In this document: piece by piece, positions 18,872 through 28,311 of the stretch | Position numbering within the stretch: the first letter of the stretch is position 1 | Layout of the letters: each line of letters begins with the position of its first letter | NCBI RefSeq assembly: GCF_038404745.2 | Contig: NZ_JAYKTT020000030.1 | Location: 62,001 to 126,000 of the forward strand | DNA from: Chlorogloeopsis sp038404745 | Lineage (GTDB): Bacteria > Cyanobacteriota > Cyanobacteriia > Cyanobacteriales > Nostocaceae | Length of the DNA: 64,000 bases | Reading direction: 5' to 3' | The notes under the pieces: model-generated | Told to the model about the DNA's origin: nothing | Seen by the model: the letters and a program-made list of their open reading frames with translations, nothing else | Database searches by the model: none | Program-made: the position numbers and the translations under genes

Positions 18872-19624
18872 TTACAAGGGTTTATTTGTAGGTATACCAG
18901 CAGCACGGGGAAATTGAGCTGGTGTAGTTGCAACTTTGCGCAAGTAAAGACAGTGACGGATGCTATTACTCAAAGGAGTTGTGAACTTTTCGATTGATTC
19001 AATCACGCCACCTAATTGCTGAACTGCATTTTCCATTGCAGTGTTTTCATCCTCCGTCCAGTTACCTCTATAAATTACTGCTAATCCATTCTGTTTAAGC
19101 AATGGTAAAGTATATTCTGCACAAACAGAAGCTGCCCCAACAGCGCGAACCAATGCCATATCGTATTTTTGGCGGTGTTGAGATTGTTGTCCTATTTCCT
19201 CAGCTCTGCCTATTAGAGTTTTGACATTATTAAGCTCAAGTGTAGACACCACTTGCTCCAGAAAAGCCATTTTTTTTCGAGTAGAGTCCAAAAGTGTAAT
19301 CGTGCAGTCGGGTATAGCAACAGCTACAGGGATACCCGGAAAACCAGCACCTGTGCCAATATCAACGCAAGTAGAAGAACTAGCTCCCCCTAATTTCTCA
19401 TCTTTCAACAAAGGGGCGATTCCCCGTAAAGAATCCCAAAGATGCTTTTCCCAAAATTCCTCTGGGGCAGTGATGCGAGTTAGGTTCAATTTTTGATTAC
19501 CCTCTAAGATGAATTCATACAATCTTTGAAATTGTTCTTGCTGCTGGGCTGTTGGTTGCCAATTGAGAGTAGATTGCCAAATTTCTGGCATTTGAGGCAA
19601 AGAAGGCAAACTCAAGTTGTTCAC
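18872..19624 (-). CDS. rsmG: 16S rRNA (guanine-527 N7) methyltransferase RsmG
   Basis: A 250-residue protein with the GidB/RsmG signature: NQKLNLTRI near residue 40, the SAM-binding VDIGTGAGFPGIPVA motif near residue 90, LLDSTRKKMAFLE, and VRAVG for the substrate loop. It methylates N7 of G527 in 16S rRNA using SAM. The start is GTG. The neighbouring small minus-strand gene (19657-19869) lies only 32 bases upstream, so the two may be co-transcribed. Confidence 0.95.
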   Translation of the reverse strand: MNNLSLPSLPQMPEIWQSTLNWQPTAQQQEQFQRLYEFILEGNQKLNLTRITAPEEFWEKHLWDSLRGIAPLLKDEKLGGASSSTCVDIGTGAGFPGIPVAVAIPDCTITLLDSTRKKMAFLEQVVSTLELNNVKTLIGRAEEIGQQSQHRQKYDMALVRAVGAASVCAEYTLPLLKQNGLAVIYRGNWTEDENTAMENAVQQLGGVIESIEKFTTPLSNSIRHCLYLRKVATTPAQFPRAAGIPTNKPL

Positions 19625-19656
19625 AATTAAAAAATAGTTTTATTTAAAAATACTAA

Positions 19657-19869
19657 TTAATTTTCTTGAATAAATAACTGACTCAGTCGTTTTAAAATTC
19701 TTAAAACCGTGTACAAATCATGACTGCGTTTGAGGGTATATTCATCAGATAATTCATAAATAGGTTGTTCTTGCTGAACCATTTTCATAAAAATAAAATT
19801 ACTACCATTTGTCACCAATCCAAAAAAAGGCCCAAATGATGTGAGAGAAGCAAGTAGAAATGGTAGCAT
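19657..19869 (-). CDS. Small hypothetical protein upstream of rsmG
   Basis: A 70-residue unknown. The N-terminus is hydrophobic (MLPFLLASLTSFGPFFGLV) and the C-terminus is amphipathic and charged (LYTVLRILKRLSQLF). A purine-rich stretch (AAGGTAGG) lies just upstream of the ATG and could serve as ribosome binding site. It is placed on the same strand as rsmG with a 32-base gap. I do not recognise a family, and the ORF could be fortuitous. Confidence 0.45.
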   Translation of the reverse strand: MLPFLLASLTSFGPFFGLVTNGSNFIFMKMVQQEQPIYELSDEYTLKRSHDLYTVLRILKRLSQLFIQEN

Positions 19870-20013
19870 AAATGACCTACCTTAACGTAAAAAACTTAAA
19901 AACGGAAGATTTCAAACGCTTGTGTGGCATATGACCACCAGATGTTTAAGCAAATAGTGGATTTAGTGCAAGCACACAGCCAGCCAAAATATTTTGGGTA
20001 AGAATTCAAGTAA

Positions 20014-21657
20014 ATGCAAATAGCTCAGAAATTGTTAGCGCAAAAAACTAATTTGTCAGTATTTTTTTTGCTGTTTGGGGGACTGCTGTTTCGAGGTTTC
20101 CTTGCTTTCTGGCTTTACCCTACCTTTGATGAAGCTTACTACTATCTTTACAGCCTGCATCTGGACTGGAGTTATTTCGATCATCCAGTTTTGGTTGCAC
20201 TTACAACTGGTTTTGGGCCGTGGTTGACTGGAGATGTATCCCAATTCACGATTCGCCTGGGAGCGCTGATTTTGTACACAGGCAGTTTGGTGCTATTGTA
20301 TCTAGCTAGCAAAAGACTATTTTCTGCCAAGGCTGCCAACCTAACCTTGGCGATCGCTACCATAAGCCCAATTTTTCTAATTGGCTTTGGCATCCTCAGC
20401 CTACCTGACAGCCCACTGATGTTTTTTTGGTCAGCCAGTTTATATTGTGCAGCCAATGAATTTTTTCGGCAGCCTCGAACTCAAAAGCAAAGCCTTGTGA
20501 AGTATGTCCCTAGTTACCGCTTGAGCTACCTTGGTATCTTAGTTGGATTAGCCTGCCTAAGCAAATATCACGGTTTTGTTTTGGGTCTGGGGCTAATTGG
20601 TTTTTGTTTAACAAGTCCACCTCATCGCTGTGTAGTCCGCTCTCCTTGGGCATGGTTAGGATTAGGTTTATTTGTCATAACTATCTTGCCAATATTGTTT
20701 TGGAATATGCAGCATAATTGGGTGTCCTTTAGTTTTCAATCACAGCGAGCGGTACCTAAAAGCGGCTACAATCTGCTGAGTGTAGGAGCCGTCAGTTTAG
20801 CTGGAGTAGTTTACCTGTTCCCAACCATTGGATTACCGCTGTGGTGGGTGAGTTTGCAATCAGCCCTGGCTCGAATAACTCAACTTTTTTCTAGGAAATC
20901 ACCAAGTTATGGGAGAGATTTAGAGGCTTGTGAGCTATTGATTTTATGGGTTTCCCTGCCCCTGATTTTGGGATTTACTCTCCTGGGGGGATATCGGCAA
21001 ATTTTGCCAGCTTGGCCGATGCCAGGATTTTGGGGAATTACTTTACTCTTAGGACAACGGGCAGTCATCTGGGAGCAGCAATCCCGACTTCGGGTGCGGC
21101 GATGGCTTTTAGGTTCAGGGATTATGGTTGCCAGCATTTTATTTATTCTTCTGCTCCAAGTGACAGCAGGAATACTACAAAAGCCCAGCCAATACGCTTT
21201 GATGGGAGGGTTTTTGCCCCCCAAGGATGATCCCTCTACAGAATTAATTGATATTCAGCAACTACGGCGCGGCTTTGCGGAATCTCCTGTCCTGCGTGCG
21301 GCGCTAGAGAACTCTAACTTTATATTCACCAATCGCTATTATCTAGGTGGGCCGATTGCTATGTCCCTTAGACCTCTAGCTCAAATACCGATTACTTGTT
21401 TTGACATTGGTAAAGATTTACGTGGCTTTGCTTTTTGGTCAAGGGCCGATCAATGGTTGGGAAAAGATGCTCTGTATATCACTACTGCCTCTTTTAATAA
21501 CAGAAAAGACTTGATGGCTAGCTATCGAACTTACTTTAGCAGTCTAATTGAGCTCGAAACAGTATCGATTCGACGAGGTGGTGTGGTTACCAACGTCATT
21601 TATATTTATCAGGCTAAGACACTCCTCAAGCCCTATCCCCGTTCCTACGGGATTTGA
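20014..21657 (+). CDS. Integral membrane glycosyltransferase, GT39/ArnT-like
   Basis: A 547-residue polytopic membrane protein. The first periplasmic loop has the acidic motif TFDEAYYYLYS, typical of GT39/ArnT-type enzymes that use lipid-linked sugars; about ten hydrophobic helices follow, then a soluble C-terminal region (about residues 390-547). These enzymes glycosylate lipids or proteins on the outer face of the membrane. The acceptor is unknown. A second GT39-like gene lies 2 kb downstream, with an LptF/G permease between them, suggesting work on envelope polysaccharide or lipid (inference). Confidence 0.85.
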   Translation: MQIAQKLLAQKTNLSVFFLLFGGLLFRGFLAFWLYPTFDEAYYYLYSLHLDWSYFDHPVLVALTTGFGPWLTGDVSQFTIRLGALILYTGSLVLLYLASKRLFSAKAANLTLAIATISPIFLIGFGILSLPDSPLMFFWSASLYCAANEFFRQPRTQKQSLVKYVPSYRLSYLGILVGLACLSKYHGFVLGLGLIGFCLTSPPHRCVVRSPWAWLGLGLFVITILPILFWNMQHNWVSFSFQSQRAVPKSGYNLLSVGAVSLAGVVYLFPTIGLPLWWVSLQSALARITQLFSRKSPSYGRDLEACELLILWVSLPLILGFTLLGGYRQILPAWPMPGFWGITLLLGQRAVIWEQQSRLRVRRWLLGSGIMVASILFILLLQVTAGILQKPSQYALMGGFLPPKDDPSTELIDIQQLRRGFAESPVLRAALENSNFIFTNRYYLGGPIAMSLRPLAQIPITCFDIGKDLRGFAFWSRADQWLGKDALYITTASFNNRKDLMASYRTYFSSLIELETVSIRRGGVVTNVIYIYQAKTLLKPYPRSYGI

Positions 21658-21693
21658 CGAGGAGTTGATTGTGATTTGTTTATCAACTGTTAG

Positions 21694-21718
21694 GAAGTTG
21701 GATTAGCGATTCAACTTC
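21694..21718. terminator. Hairpin between convergent glycosyltransferase and permease genes
   Basis: GAAGTTG (21694-21700) and CAACTTC (21712-21718), extended by three weaker pairs, form a stem around a 5-base loop. The site lies between two stop codons. There is no strong T-tract. Confidence 0.4.
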
Positions 21719-21763
21719 TGCTTACCCACACCTTTGGGTTATTATCTCTACCTCAGTTTCTAG

Positions 21764-22933
21764 TTAAGATCGCGTTACCCGCCTCAATAAAAATATACCT
21801 ACTCCCAAAAACACAAAGTTGGGCAACCAAGCTCCCATGAAGGGAGAAAGGATTTCTGCCTGTGCCATAGCTCCAGTAATAAAATAGAACAGATAATAAG
21901 TAAATATTACTATAACGCTGACACCGAAACTTGTACCTCGCCCAGTCCGCTGGGGTATGGCTCCCATCGCCGCACCAACTAAACCAAAAACCACACAGAT
22001 AAAAGGCAAAGAAAATTTTTGTTGAATCCGCACTTGGAGTTTGCGAATCTTTTGCTCATCACCACCGAGACGTTCTAATTCCAATTGTTCTAGCGATTGG
22101 ATAATGTTCATCTCACCGTAGTCACGGCTTCTTTGTGCCACATCTAATGCTGTGCGGGGTAGTTTAAGCTGTTGTTTTTCAAACCTGACAATATTGCGAT
22201 AAGAGCGATCGGGGGCGATTAAATAGATGGTACCGTTGTAAAAATCCCAGGCACTTTGAGTTGGATTCCATTGAGCTGATTCTGCCACAACAATTTGATT
22301 GAGCCCTTGTTGCGAGCGATCAATAATAGTCAAGCCTTTCATCTGTTTACCATCAAACTTGTCGGCGTAAAACAAGCGTGTCAAAATCTTTTCTTTGTCA
22401 CCATCATTCTGCTGAACGTACCGATATTCTGGATAAAAAATATTTTCCTGCTTAAATGTTGGCTTATCTGACTTCAACACTTTGTCCAGAGTTAGAGATG
22501 CTTGATAATTAGCTGCTGGTACAATCTGCTCGTTAAATACAAACGTTAATACTGTCACTAAAAAGCTCATGATTACAGCAGTCAACACCATGCGATAAAT
22601 GCTGACCCCACAACCACGTAGGGCAATCAACTCACTCTCGCTAGATAGACGACTGTAAGTCATCAAAGTAGCAAGAAGCGTGGACATAGGCAAAGCTAAA
22701 ACAGTAAACTCAGGAAATTTCAATAAAAAAACTTTCAAGGCAATACCTATTGGTAGCCCTGATTCTATTATTTTCCTGACTAGATCAAAAGCAGTGTCGA
22801 TTGTAACACCGATGGAAGAAAAAGCCCCAACACCAAATAAGAATGGTGGCAATAGTTCGCTAGCCAGGTAGCGATCCATGATGGAAAATGGCAGCAGCGA
22901 ATTGAGGGTATAGAAAAATTTGTATTTAGCCAT
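21764..22933 (-). CDS. LptF/LptG family permease (YjgP/YjgQ)
   Basis: A 389-residue LptF/G-type membrane protein. Hydrophobic helices near the N-terminus (after MDRYLASELLPPFLFG) and in the last 90 residues flank a soluble periplasmic beta-rich domain (about residues 150-280). In E. coli LptF and LptG form a heterodimer with ATPase LptB to extract LPS from the inner membrane. Cyanobacteria often carry a single such permease; no LptB is nearby here. The start could also be the internal Met 19 (SIMDRYL), where the family usually begins. Confidence 0.9.
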   Translation of the reverse strand: MAKYKFFYTLNSLLPFSIMDRYLASELLPPFLFGVGAFSSIGVTIDTAFDLVRKIIESGLPIGIALKVFLLKFPEFTVLALPMSTLLATLMTYSRLSSESELIALRGCGVSIYRMVLTAVIMSFLVTVLTFVFNEQIVPAANYQASLTLDKVLKSDKPTFKQENIFYPEYRYVQQNDGDKEKILTRLFYADKFDGKQMKGLTIIDRSQQGLNQIVVAESAQWNPTQSAWDFYNGTIYLIAPDRSYRNIVRFEKQQLKLPRTALDVAQRSRDYGEMNIIQSLEQLELERLGGDEQKIRKLQVRIQQKFSLPFICVVFGLVGAAMGAIPQRTGRGTSFGVSVIVIFTYYLFYFITGAMAQAEILSPFMGAWLPNFVFLGVGIFLLRRVTRS

Positions 22934-23603
22934 TAGTTAATAATTTTTCTCCAGGCTAATCATCGAGATTTTGGAATAAAAAGTTCCCCCTCATCAGCAA
23001 ACAAGTAATCCGTGTTTTTTGTCGTTCACCTTAGCAATCACTATCTTTTTTAGGAAATACTATCTTTTCTACTTGATAAAATTTATGGTTAACAAAATCA
23101 CATTGACAAATTTAAATTATTTCGTGACTGCGCTGACCATTATAAATAAATATATTCTCCAAGCAGTCTAAATAGCGAAGATAAGTTAATTATGCTTGAA
23201 TTTATTCTTGCAACTCGTAGTTGCGGGCTTCTAAACTAAATTAGTCATAAAATTTATCAATGGTTAAGTAAGTATATGAGTAGGGAAACATGGTAATTTG
23301 TTGGCCCAATTGTGGATGCGATTTGTAGAGCCACAAAAACTACCTGCCTACGGTTGTGTTTCTACTGGTACTTTGTAAGTAAAATTCACCCTTTGAGGGA
23401 ACAATATCTGATTTTGAAGCGATCGCGTTTGATAGCGGTTTATTTATTTCCCTTCCGGCAGTAGATAATAGGTATTTGCCAGTAGGTAACTTCTTGTGCC
23501 AATGCTGCCAAATGGAACTGGGTTAATCCTCTAGGCGTTGCGAATGCGCTCTTGCGTTATTGCTAGCAGGCGTCGCCAATTTTGAAACACAACCTCCTAG
23601 CTT
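22934..23603. other. Intergenic region carrying the Nudix pseudogene
   Basis: A 670-base region. Its left third is a decayed copy of the Nudix gene (see 23012-23243). The rest, 23250-23603, contains HIP1 sites and short GC-rich repeat fragments around 23450-23580; no gene is visible there. Confidence 0.6.
23012..23243 (-). pseudogene. Decayed partial copy of the Nudix hydrolase gene
   Basis: The bases here align along about 230 bases with 30869-31081, inside the intact Nudix gene. Shared blocks include GTTTTTTGTCGTTCACCTT, AAATATATTCTCCAA and GGGCTTCTAAACT. The copy has many substitutions and small indels, lacks the start and 3' end, and the reading frame is broken. It covers the region that in the intact gene encodes the Nudix box and the segment after it. 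It sits about 7.6 kb from the intact copy, upstream of the GT39-TPR gene and divergent from the permease. Confidence 0.8.
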
Positions 23604-26345
23604 ATGAGTCATCGAAAATATACAAGCAAAGGCTTTAAAAATTTACTGATACTAAGCATCATTTGGCTATTCGGTGCAGTATGCGATCGCATCTGGTTCG
23701 CCTTAGATCGCTCCATTCCGGCTTGGGATCAGGCAGATTATTTAACTGGTACATTGAATTATTGGCAAGCGCTGCAAAACCCCCAATGGGGGGATAGCGA
23801 GTGGTGGCAAGGTTTTTGGACGATTTCTTCTAAAATACCGCCTTTAACTTACATTATTGGAGCCGTTGTACAGAATATATTTGGCACTGGGCCCGATCAA
23901 GCTGCATTAATAATGTTGTTATTCAGTGCAATTTTGCTAGGCTCAGTCTATGGATTAGGTACAGTCCTATTTAGCAGCACTGTAGGCTTATGGGCAGCAG
24001 CACTATGCCAAGTCATCCCCGCTCTTTATGTATTACGTCTCAATTTTCTCCTTGATTATCCTCTGACATCTGCTGTCACCTTCAGTTTTTTTTGCTTCAC
24101 ACTTTGGCAAGTCCGAATAAAAGACACTGAGATGGAGAGACGCGGGAACGCGGGGAATTTTTCTTTCTCCGCGTCCCTGCGTCACCGTGTCCCCGCGTCC
24201 TCTTCCCCCACTTCTCTCCTCCTGGCAGCAGTCTTTGGTTTATCTTTGGGTTTGGCCTTATTAGTGAAGCAAACGGCGTTATTCTTTCTATTCACACCGA
24301 TCGCATGGGTTGGATTTACCTCACTTCGTCAACGCCGTTGGGGACAACTGGCGCAGTTGCTTGGCGCTTTATTATTATCAACCTTGGTATTTGCTCCTTG
24401 GTATCGTGCCAATTGGTTACTTATTCTCACTTCTGGCAAACGGGCAACGATAGATTCCGCTATTGCTGAAGACGATCCACCTTTAAATACGCTGGAAGCC
24501 TGGACTTATTACTGGCATCAATTGCCCGCTCAAGTTTCTTGGTTGTTATTAATTATACCAATACTTGCATTACTACTTTATTGGGGACTGACTGCGGTAG
24601 ATGACGCAAAGACTTGGAGAGGGGGAATGAGACGCAAAGACGCAAACAGAAATGAGGACAATAAGACCAGCAGACAAAAAGACAAGAGGATAGAACCTGA
24701 TTCACAATTCCCCGCGTCCCCGTGTCCTCTTCCTTCCCCCCGTCCCCGTGTCCCCATATCCCCTGCCTGGAGCCTGAAATGGTTGGCAATATTTTGGATA
24801 GGCGCTTATTTACTGTCATCACTAAACCCAAATAAAGATGACCGTTATGTGTTGCCTTATTTACCAGCACTAACAGTATTTTTAGCATATGGGTTAACTC
24901 GTCTTCGTAGTTTGTGGGGACAGCGGATTCGTTGGGGTACTTTTGGTTTAGCAGTGCTTTTAATGTTGTTCAACCTATTTCCCATTGGAGGATTTATTGG
25001 TAATGGTATAACACTTGCTTTGAGTCCAAATGCCCGGCAGTTCCCTAATATGAAAGAAGAGTTACCACTGCCCCAAGTAATAGCCCAAATCGTTGAAACA
25101 GAACCATATTTGCGTTCTACTTTGGGAGTGTTGCCATCAACGAAAAAAATTAATCAACACAATTTGAATTATTATGGAAGGCTGGCAAATTTCCAAGTTT
25201 ACGGACGACAAGTAGGAGTCAAAAAGAAGTTTGTCCAACAGGACGCGCGATCGCTTTCGTGGTTTCTAAGCAAAGCTGGCAAACAAGGTTCAGTCCCGAA
25301 AGCTCAAGCTCTGATGGTTAAAACTGTCGAGGAAGATGGTAATTTTCAACTTCACAAAACTTGGAATTCCGGTGGCACCACTCTCAAGCTTTATCATCAA
25401 AAAACACCAGCAATAGAAGTCAAACAGATTTCTCAACAACCACAAGCTCAGATTGCTTTGTTACAAGTCACGGTACCGGAAAAAGCCCCGCCACAAGTGC
25501 CAGTACCTGTAACTTATGAGTGGAATGGTTCTTGGGAAGAATTGCAAAACGGTATTGTGCTGTTAACTTGGCGAAATTTCACCCCTCAGGAGAGTGGGGA
25601 GAAGGCTGCCTCTGCATTGACAGGAGAGAAACTATGGATACACGATCACGGTATTGGCATGGGAAATTTATATGCAGGTGCAAACAAACCTCAAGGTACA
25701 TTCCAAGTGACTGAAAGACTGGCAATGCTACCGCCTGCTGATCTGACGCCGGGAAATTACACTTTAGAAGCGATTTACCTTAACCGTGTTTCTGGAGAAA
25801 CTTATCCAATTCCTGTACCAAAAGTTACACTGCAAATTGATCCGCAAGCAGCCCCTACAACCGCACCAGAGTTGGATTTACTTACACAGTTGCGGGTGTT
25901 AGCAGCAAATTTACCACAAGGAACAAAGGCATTAGAGCAATTGTTTGCAGAAATTGGACGTATCAATCAATACGACCCCATCCAAGATTATTTAGAACAA
26001 GCGCGATTGAGTTTAGAATATCGCTTGCAACAAGATTCGCAAAATCGTGATTGGGCTTATGCTTTGGCTTTAGCAAACGTGTTGCAAAAAAGAGTGAGTG
26101 GTGCGATCGCTGCCCTTGAACAAGTAACTCAATTAGACTCAGACAATCCTTACGTTTGGGCATATCTAGCATTTGTCCAACTTTATAACTGGCAACCAAG
26201 AGCAGCGGAAAAATCTCTGCAACCAAGTTTGACTCAAAATCCTGACTCTCAAGAAATTCAAGCATTGAATGGAGTAGCTGCGCTCATGCAAGGAAAATTA
26301 ATTCAAGCATGGCAGATATATCAGAAATTAGGGGCTAGGGACTAG
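23604..26345 (+). CDS. GT39-like membrane glycosyltransferase fused to TPR-type C-terminus
   Basis: A 913-residue protein. The N-terminal half has many membrane helices and the GT39-type early motif WDQADYLTG (about residues 40-50). The middle has a soluble region, and the last 170 residues contain TPR-like helices (LANVLQKRVSGAIAALEQ, DNPYVWAYLAFVQLY). The likely role is transfer of sugar from a lipid carrier on the periplasmic side, with the TPR part for protein contact. Two low-complexity inserts, about residues 176-207 and 333-389, fall in loops between helices and are encoded by the purine/pyrimidine foldback repeat found in other genes of the window. The acceptor is unknown. Confidence 0.8.
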   Translation: MSHRKYTSKGFKNLLILSIIWLFGAVCDRIWFALDRSIPAWDQADYLTGTLNYWQALQNPQWGDSEWWQGFWTISSKIPPLTYIIGAVVQNIFGTGPDQAALIMLLFSAILLGSVYGLGTVLFSSTVGLWAAALCQVIPALYVLRLNFLLDYPLTSAVTFSFFCFTLWQVRIKDTEMERRGNAGNFSFSASLRHRVPASSSPTSLLLAAVFGLSLGLALLVKQTALFFLFTPIAWVGFTSLRQRRWGQLAQLLGALLLSTLVFAPWYRANWLLILTSGKRATIDSAIAEDDPPLNTLEAWTYYWHQLPAQVSWLLLIIPILALLLYWGLTAVDDAKTWRGGMRRKDANRNEDNKTSRQKDKRIEPDSQFPASPCPLPSPRPRVPISPAWSLKWLAIFWIGAYLLSSLNPNKDDRYVLPYLPALTVFLAYGLTRLRSLWGQRIRWGTFGLAVLLMLFNLFPIGGFIGNGITLALSPNARQFPNMKEELPLPQVIAQIVETEPYLRSTLGVLPSTKKINQHNLNYYGRLANFQVYGRQVGVKKKFVQQDARSLSWFLSKAGKQGSVPKAQALMVKTVEEDGNFQLHKTWNSGGTTLKLYHQKTPAIEVKQISQQPQAQIALLQVTVPEKAPPQVPVPVTYEWNGSWEELQNGIVLLTWRNFTPQESGEKAASALTGEKLWIHDHGIGMGNLYAGANKPQGTFQVTERLAMLPPADLTPGNYTLEAIYLNRVSGETYPIPVPKVTLQIDPQAAPTTAPELDLLTQLRVLAANLPQGTKALEQLFAEIGRINQYDPIQDYLEQARLSLEYRLQQDSQNRDWAYALALANVLQKRVSGAIAALEQVTQLDSDNPYVWAYLAFVQLYNWQPRAAEKSLQPSLTQNPDSQEIQALNGVAALMQGKLIQAWQIYQKLGARD

Positions 26346-26914
26346 GAAAGAAGCACCAGGAGCAGAGGAGTAGAGGGGCAGAGGGGCGGAGTGGAAGATT
26401 GAAAAACTGGAACTTCGAGATTAGAAGCTCGACTTTCACCTTCAGAAGTTCAATTTTCAGCTTCAAAAGCTCGACTTTCATCTTCAGAAGCTCAAACTTC
26501 ACCTTCAGAAGCTCAACTTTCACCTTCAGAAGCTCAACTTTCACCCTCAGAAGTTCAACTTTCACCTTCAGAAGTTCAACTTTCACCTTCAGAAGCTCAA
26601 CTTTCACCCTCAGAAGTTCAAACTCCTTTTCCGTTGCCCCTAATCCCCACTCTGTGGCGGTCGTGGGGGGCCCTGAGTTCCCAGTGTCTCCTTATCACCG
26701 CGTCTTCCCATTCCCCAACCTCGCGGCACATTTTCGATAATTCCAGCGACTATACCACAGTGGTCAATATCTTGTACTCTGATTTGTGGGGCTGGTGGTG
26801 TCATGAGTAAAAATACCATGAATTTCTTCGCCGATCTGCGGAATGGCTCAAAGTCTCACAATAAAGCATTTTAAATTTAGCAACCATTTTTTCTTTTGCT
26901 ATTCAAACTCCAAA
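26346..26914. other. Repeat-rich spacer
   Basis: It starts with a G/A-rich repeat unit (26335-26398) whose core GACTAGGAAAGAAGCACCAG recurs at about 57970. This is followed by the 21-bp tandem array, then a GC-richer tail. No gene is convincing here; both strands of the array are open only because the period is a multiple of three. Confidence 0.6.
26423..26626. repeat. 21-bp tandem repeat array, nine full units
   Basis: Nine 21-bp units of the form agaagYtcaactttcaccYtc plus a partial tenth. Because the period is a multiple of three, several frames encode seven-residue repeats (RSSTFTF on the plus strand, LKVKVEL on the minus). None has credible translation signals, so I treat it as a tandem repeat. 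Confidence 0.85.
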
Positions 26915-28132
26915 ATGCCTTCTTCTAAGCGAATCTTATTTATTAGTAACGGTCATGGAGAGGATAATCACACCTCTCATGTTATTCAAACTCTACGCCA
27001 ATTGTCTCCGTCTGTTGACATGGCAGCAATGCCAATTGTGGGAGAAGGAAAAGCTTACCGCAGCTTGAACATTCCCATTATTGGCCCAACCCAAAGAATG
27101 CCCTCAGGGGGATTCTTCTATATGAGACGCCTCTATTTGCTCAAAGATTTTCAATCGGGTTTAATAGGGTTAACATGGCGGCAGTTACAAGCGGTATTGC
27201 AGTATGCTCCTAACTGCGATCTGATTATGGCTACTGGGGATGTCGTCTCTCAGACATTCGCTTACTTAACGAAACGCCCCTTTGTTTCTTTTATCTCTTG
27301 TCTTTCTGCCCTTTATGAAGGGCGGTTGCGTCTCAATCCGCTTCTGTGGCACGACCTCAATTCTTCTCGTTGTCTGGCAGTTGTAACCAGAGATTCTTAT
27401 ACAGCCCAAGATTTGAACAAACAAGGTTTAACTAAAGCTCAATTTGGTGGCATCCCTGCTTTAGATCGGCTTGTGCCTACTGGCAAAAACTTGTACCTAA
27501 AACCAGATATTCCCACGATCGCTCTCTTGCCAGGCTCGCGCATCCCAGAAGCCGTGCGAAATTTCTGTTTGCAGTTACAACTGGTGTTAGAAATTGCCAA
27601 GATCATGCCTGAGCCAGGAGTACAATTTCGGGCAGCTTTAGTACCAGATTTGATGGCACAACTAGACGATATTGCAAAAAGTCAAGGTTGGCAGCTAAAT
27701 CAAGGCATACTCACTTATTCTCCTGTGGGAAGTTCTCCTGATGCACCACCGCTTGCAGAAGTTAGATGTTACTCAGATGCCTTCAGCGATATCGTCTGTG
27801 AATCTACCCTCGTCATTGGTATGGCAGGGTTGGCAGTGGATCTAGCGGTAGCGATCGGCAAACCTGTGATCCAAATTCCCGGCGAAGGGCCTCAATTCAC
27901 TTATCAATTTGCAGAGGCACAAACACGGCTATTAGGCATTTCTGCCCAAACCATCGGTACCAAGCCCGCAACTCCTGAGATTCTCAAACAAGCGGCTCGA
28001 CGAGTAGTCGAGACTTTACAAGATGCAGATTACCTTGCCAAGTGTCAAGAAAATGGCCGTGAACGATTTGGGTCGCCTGGTGCATCTGAGAGAATTGCCC
28101 GCCTTCTGCTAACTTATCTAGGAGAAACTTAG
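26915..28132 (+). CDS. Lipid-A-disaccharide synthase-related protein
   Basis: A 405-residue glycosyltransferase-like protein of the cyanobacterial LpxB-related family. The N-terminal motif RILFISNGHGEDNHT is characteristic, and the C-terminal half has the donor-binding region with GMAGLAVDLAVAIGKPVIQIPGEGPQ. True LpxB makes lipid A disaccharide; the reaction of this related family is not established to my knowledge. ATG at 26915 starts directly before the conserved strand; 24 more residues are possible from an upstream start. It precedes an MsbA-like exporter on the same strand after a 179-base gap, which fits envelope lipid handling. Confidence 0.88.
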   Translation: MPSSKRILFISNGHGEDNHTSHVIQTLRQLSPSVDMAAMPIVGEGKAYRSLNIPIIGPTQRMPSGGFFYMRRLYLLKDFQSGLIGLTWRQLQAVLQYAPNCDLIMATGDVVSQTFAYLTKRPFVSFISCLSALYEGRLRLNPLLWHDLNSSRCLAVVTRDSYTAQDLNKQGLTKAQFGGIPALDRLVPTGKNLYLKPDIPTIALLPGSRIPEAVRNFCLQLQLVLEIAKIMPEPGVQFRAALVPDLMAQLDDIAKSQGWQLNQGILTYSPVGSSPDAPPLAEVRCYSDAFSDIVCESTLVIGMAGLAVDLAVAIGKPVIQIPGEGPQFTYQFAEAQTRLLGISAQTIGTKPATPEILKQAARRVVETLQDADYLAKCQENGRERFGSPGASERIARLLLTYLGET

Positions 28133-28177
28133 TAGAAATTGCTGCTCAACAGAGATATTGCACTATTCTCAATAACC

Positions 28178-28245
28178 GTAGGGTGGGCAATGCTCACAAG
28201 GTAAAAATAAGGGTTTGAGCCAATCAATAGTATTGCCCACTCTAC
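28178..28245. repeat. Inverted-repeat element between the LpxB-like and ABC genes
   Basis: GTAGGGTGGGCAAT (28178-28191) and ATTGCCCACTCTAC (28232-28245) are near-perfect inverted repeats around a 40-base centre. This is the pattern of a small dispersed cyanobacterial palindrome; it may also act as a terminator. Confidence 0.6.
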
Positions 28246-28311
28246 AAAAATCTAAAAAACATAGTAAAAATTAATACTCAGTCTAGCGAATCTCAATCAA
28301 GTAAGGAGAAA

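Noticed and set aside
26335..26607. Minus-strand ORF of VELLKVK heptads over the 21-bp array
   Set aside because: Open only because the repeat period is a multiple of three; no start signals, and the same holds for the plus strand.
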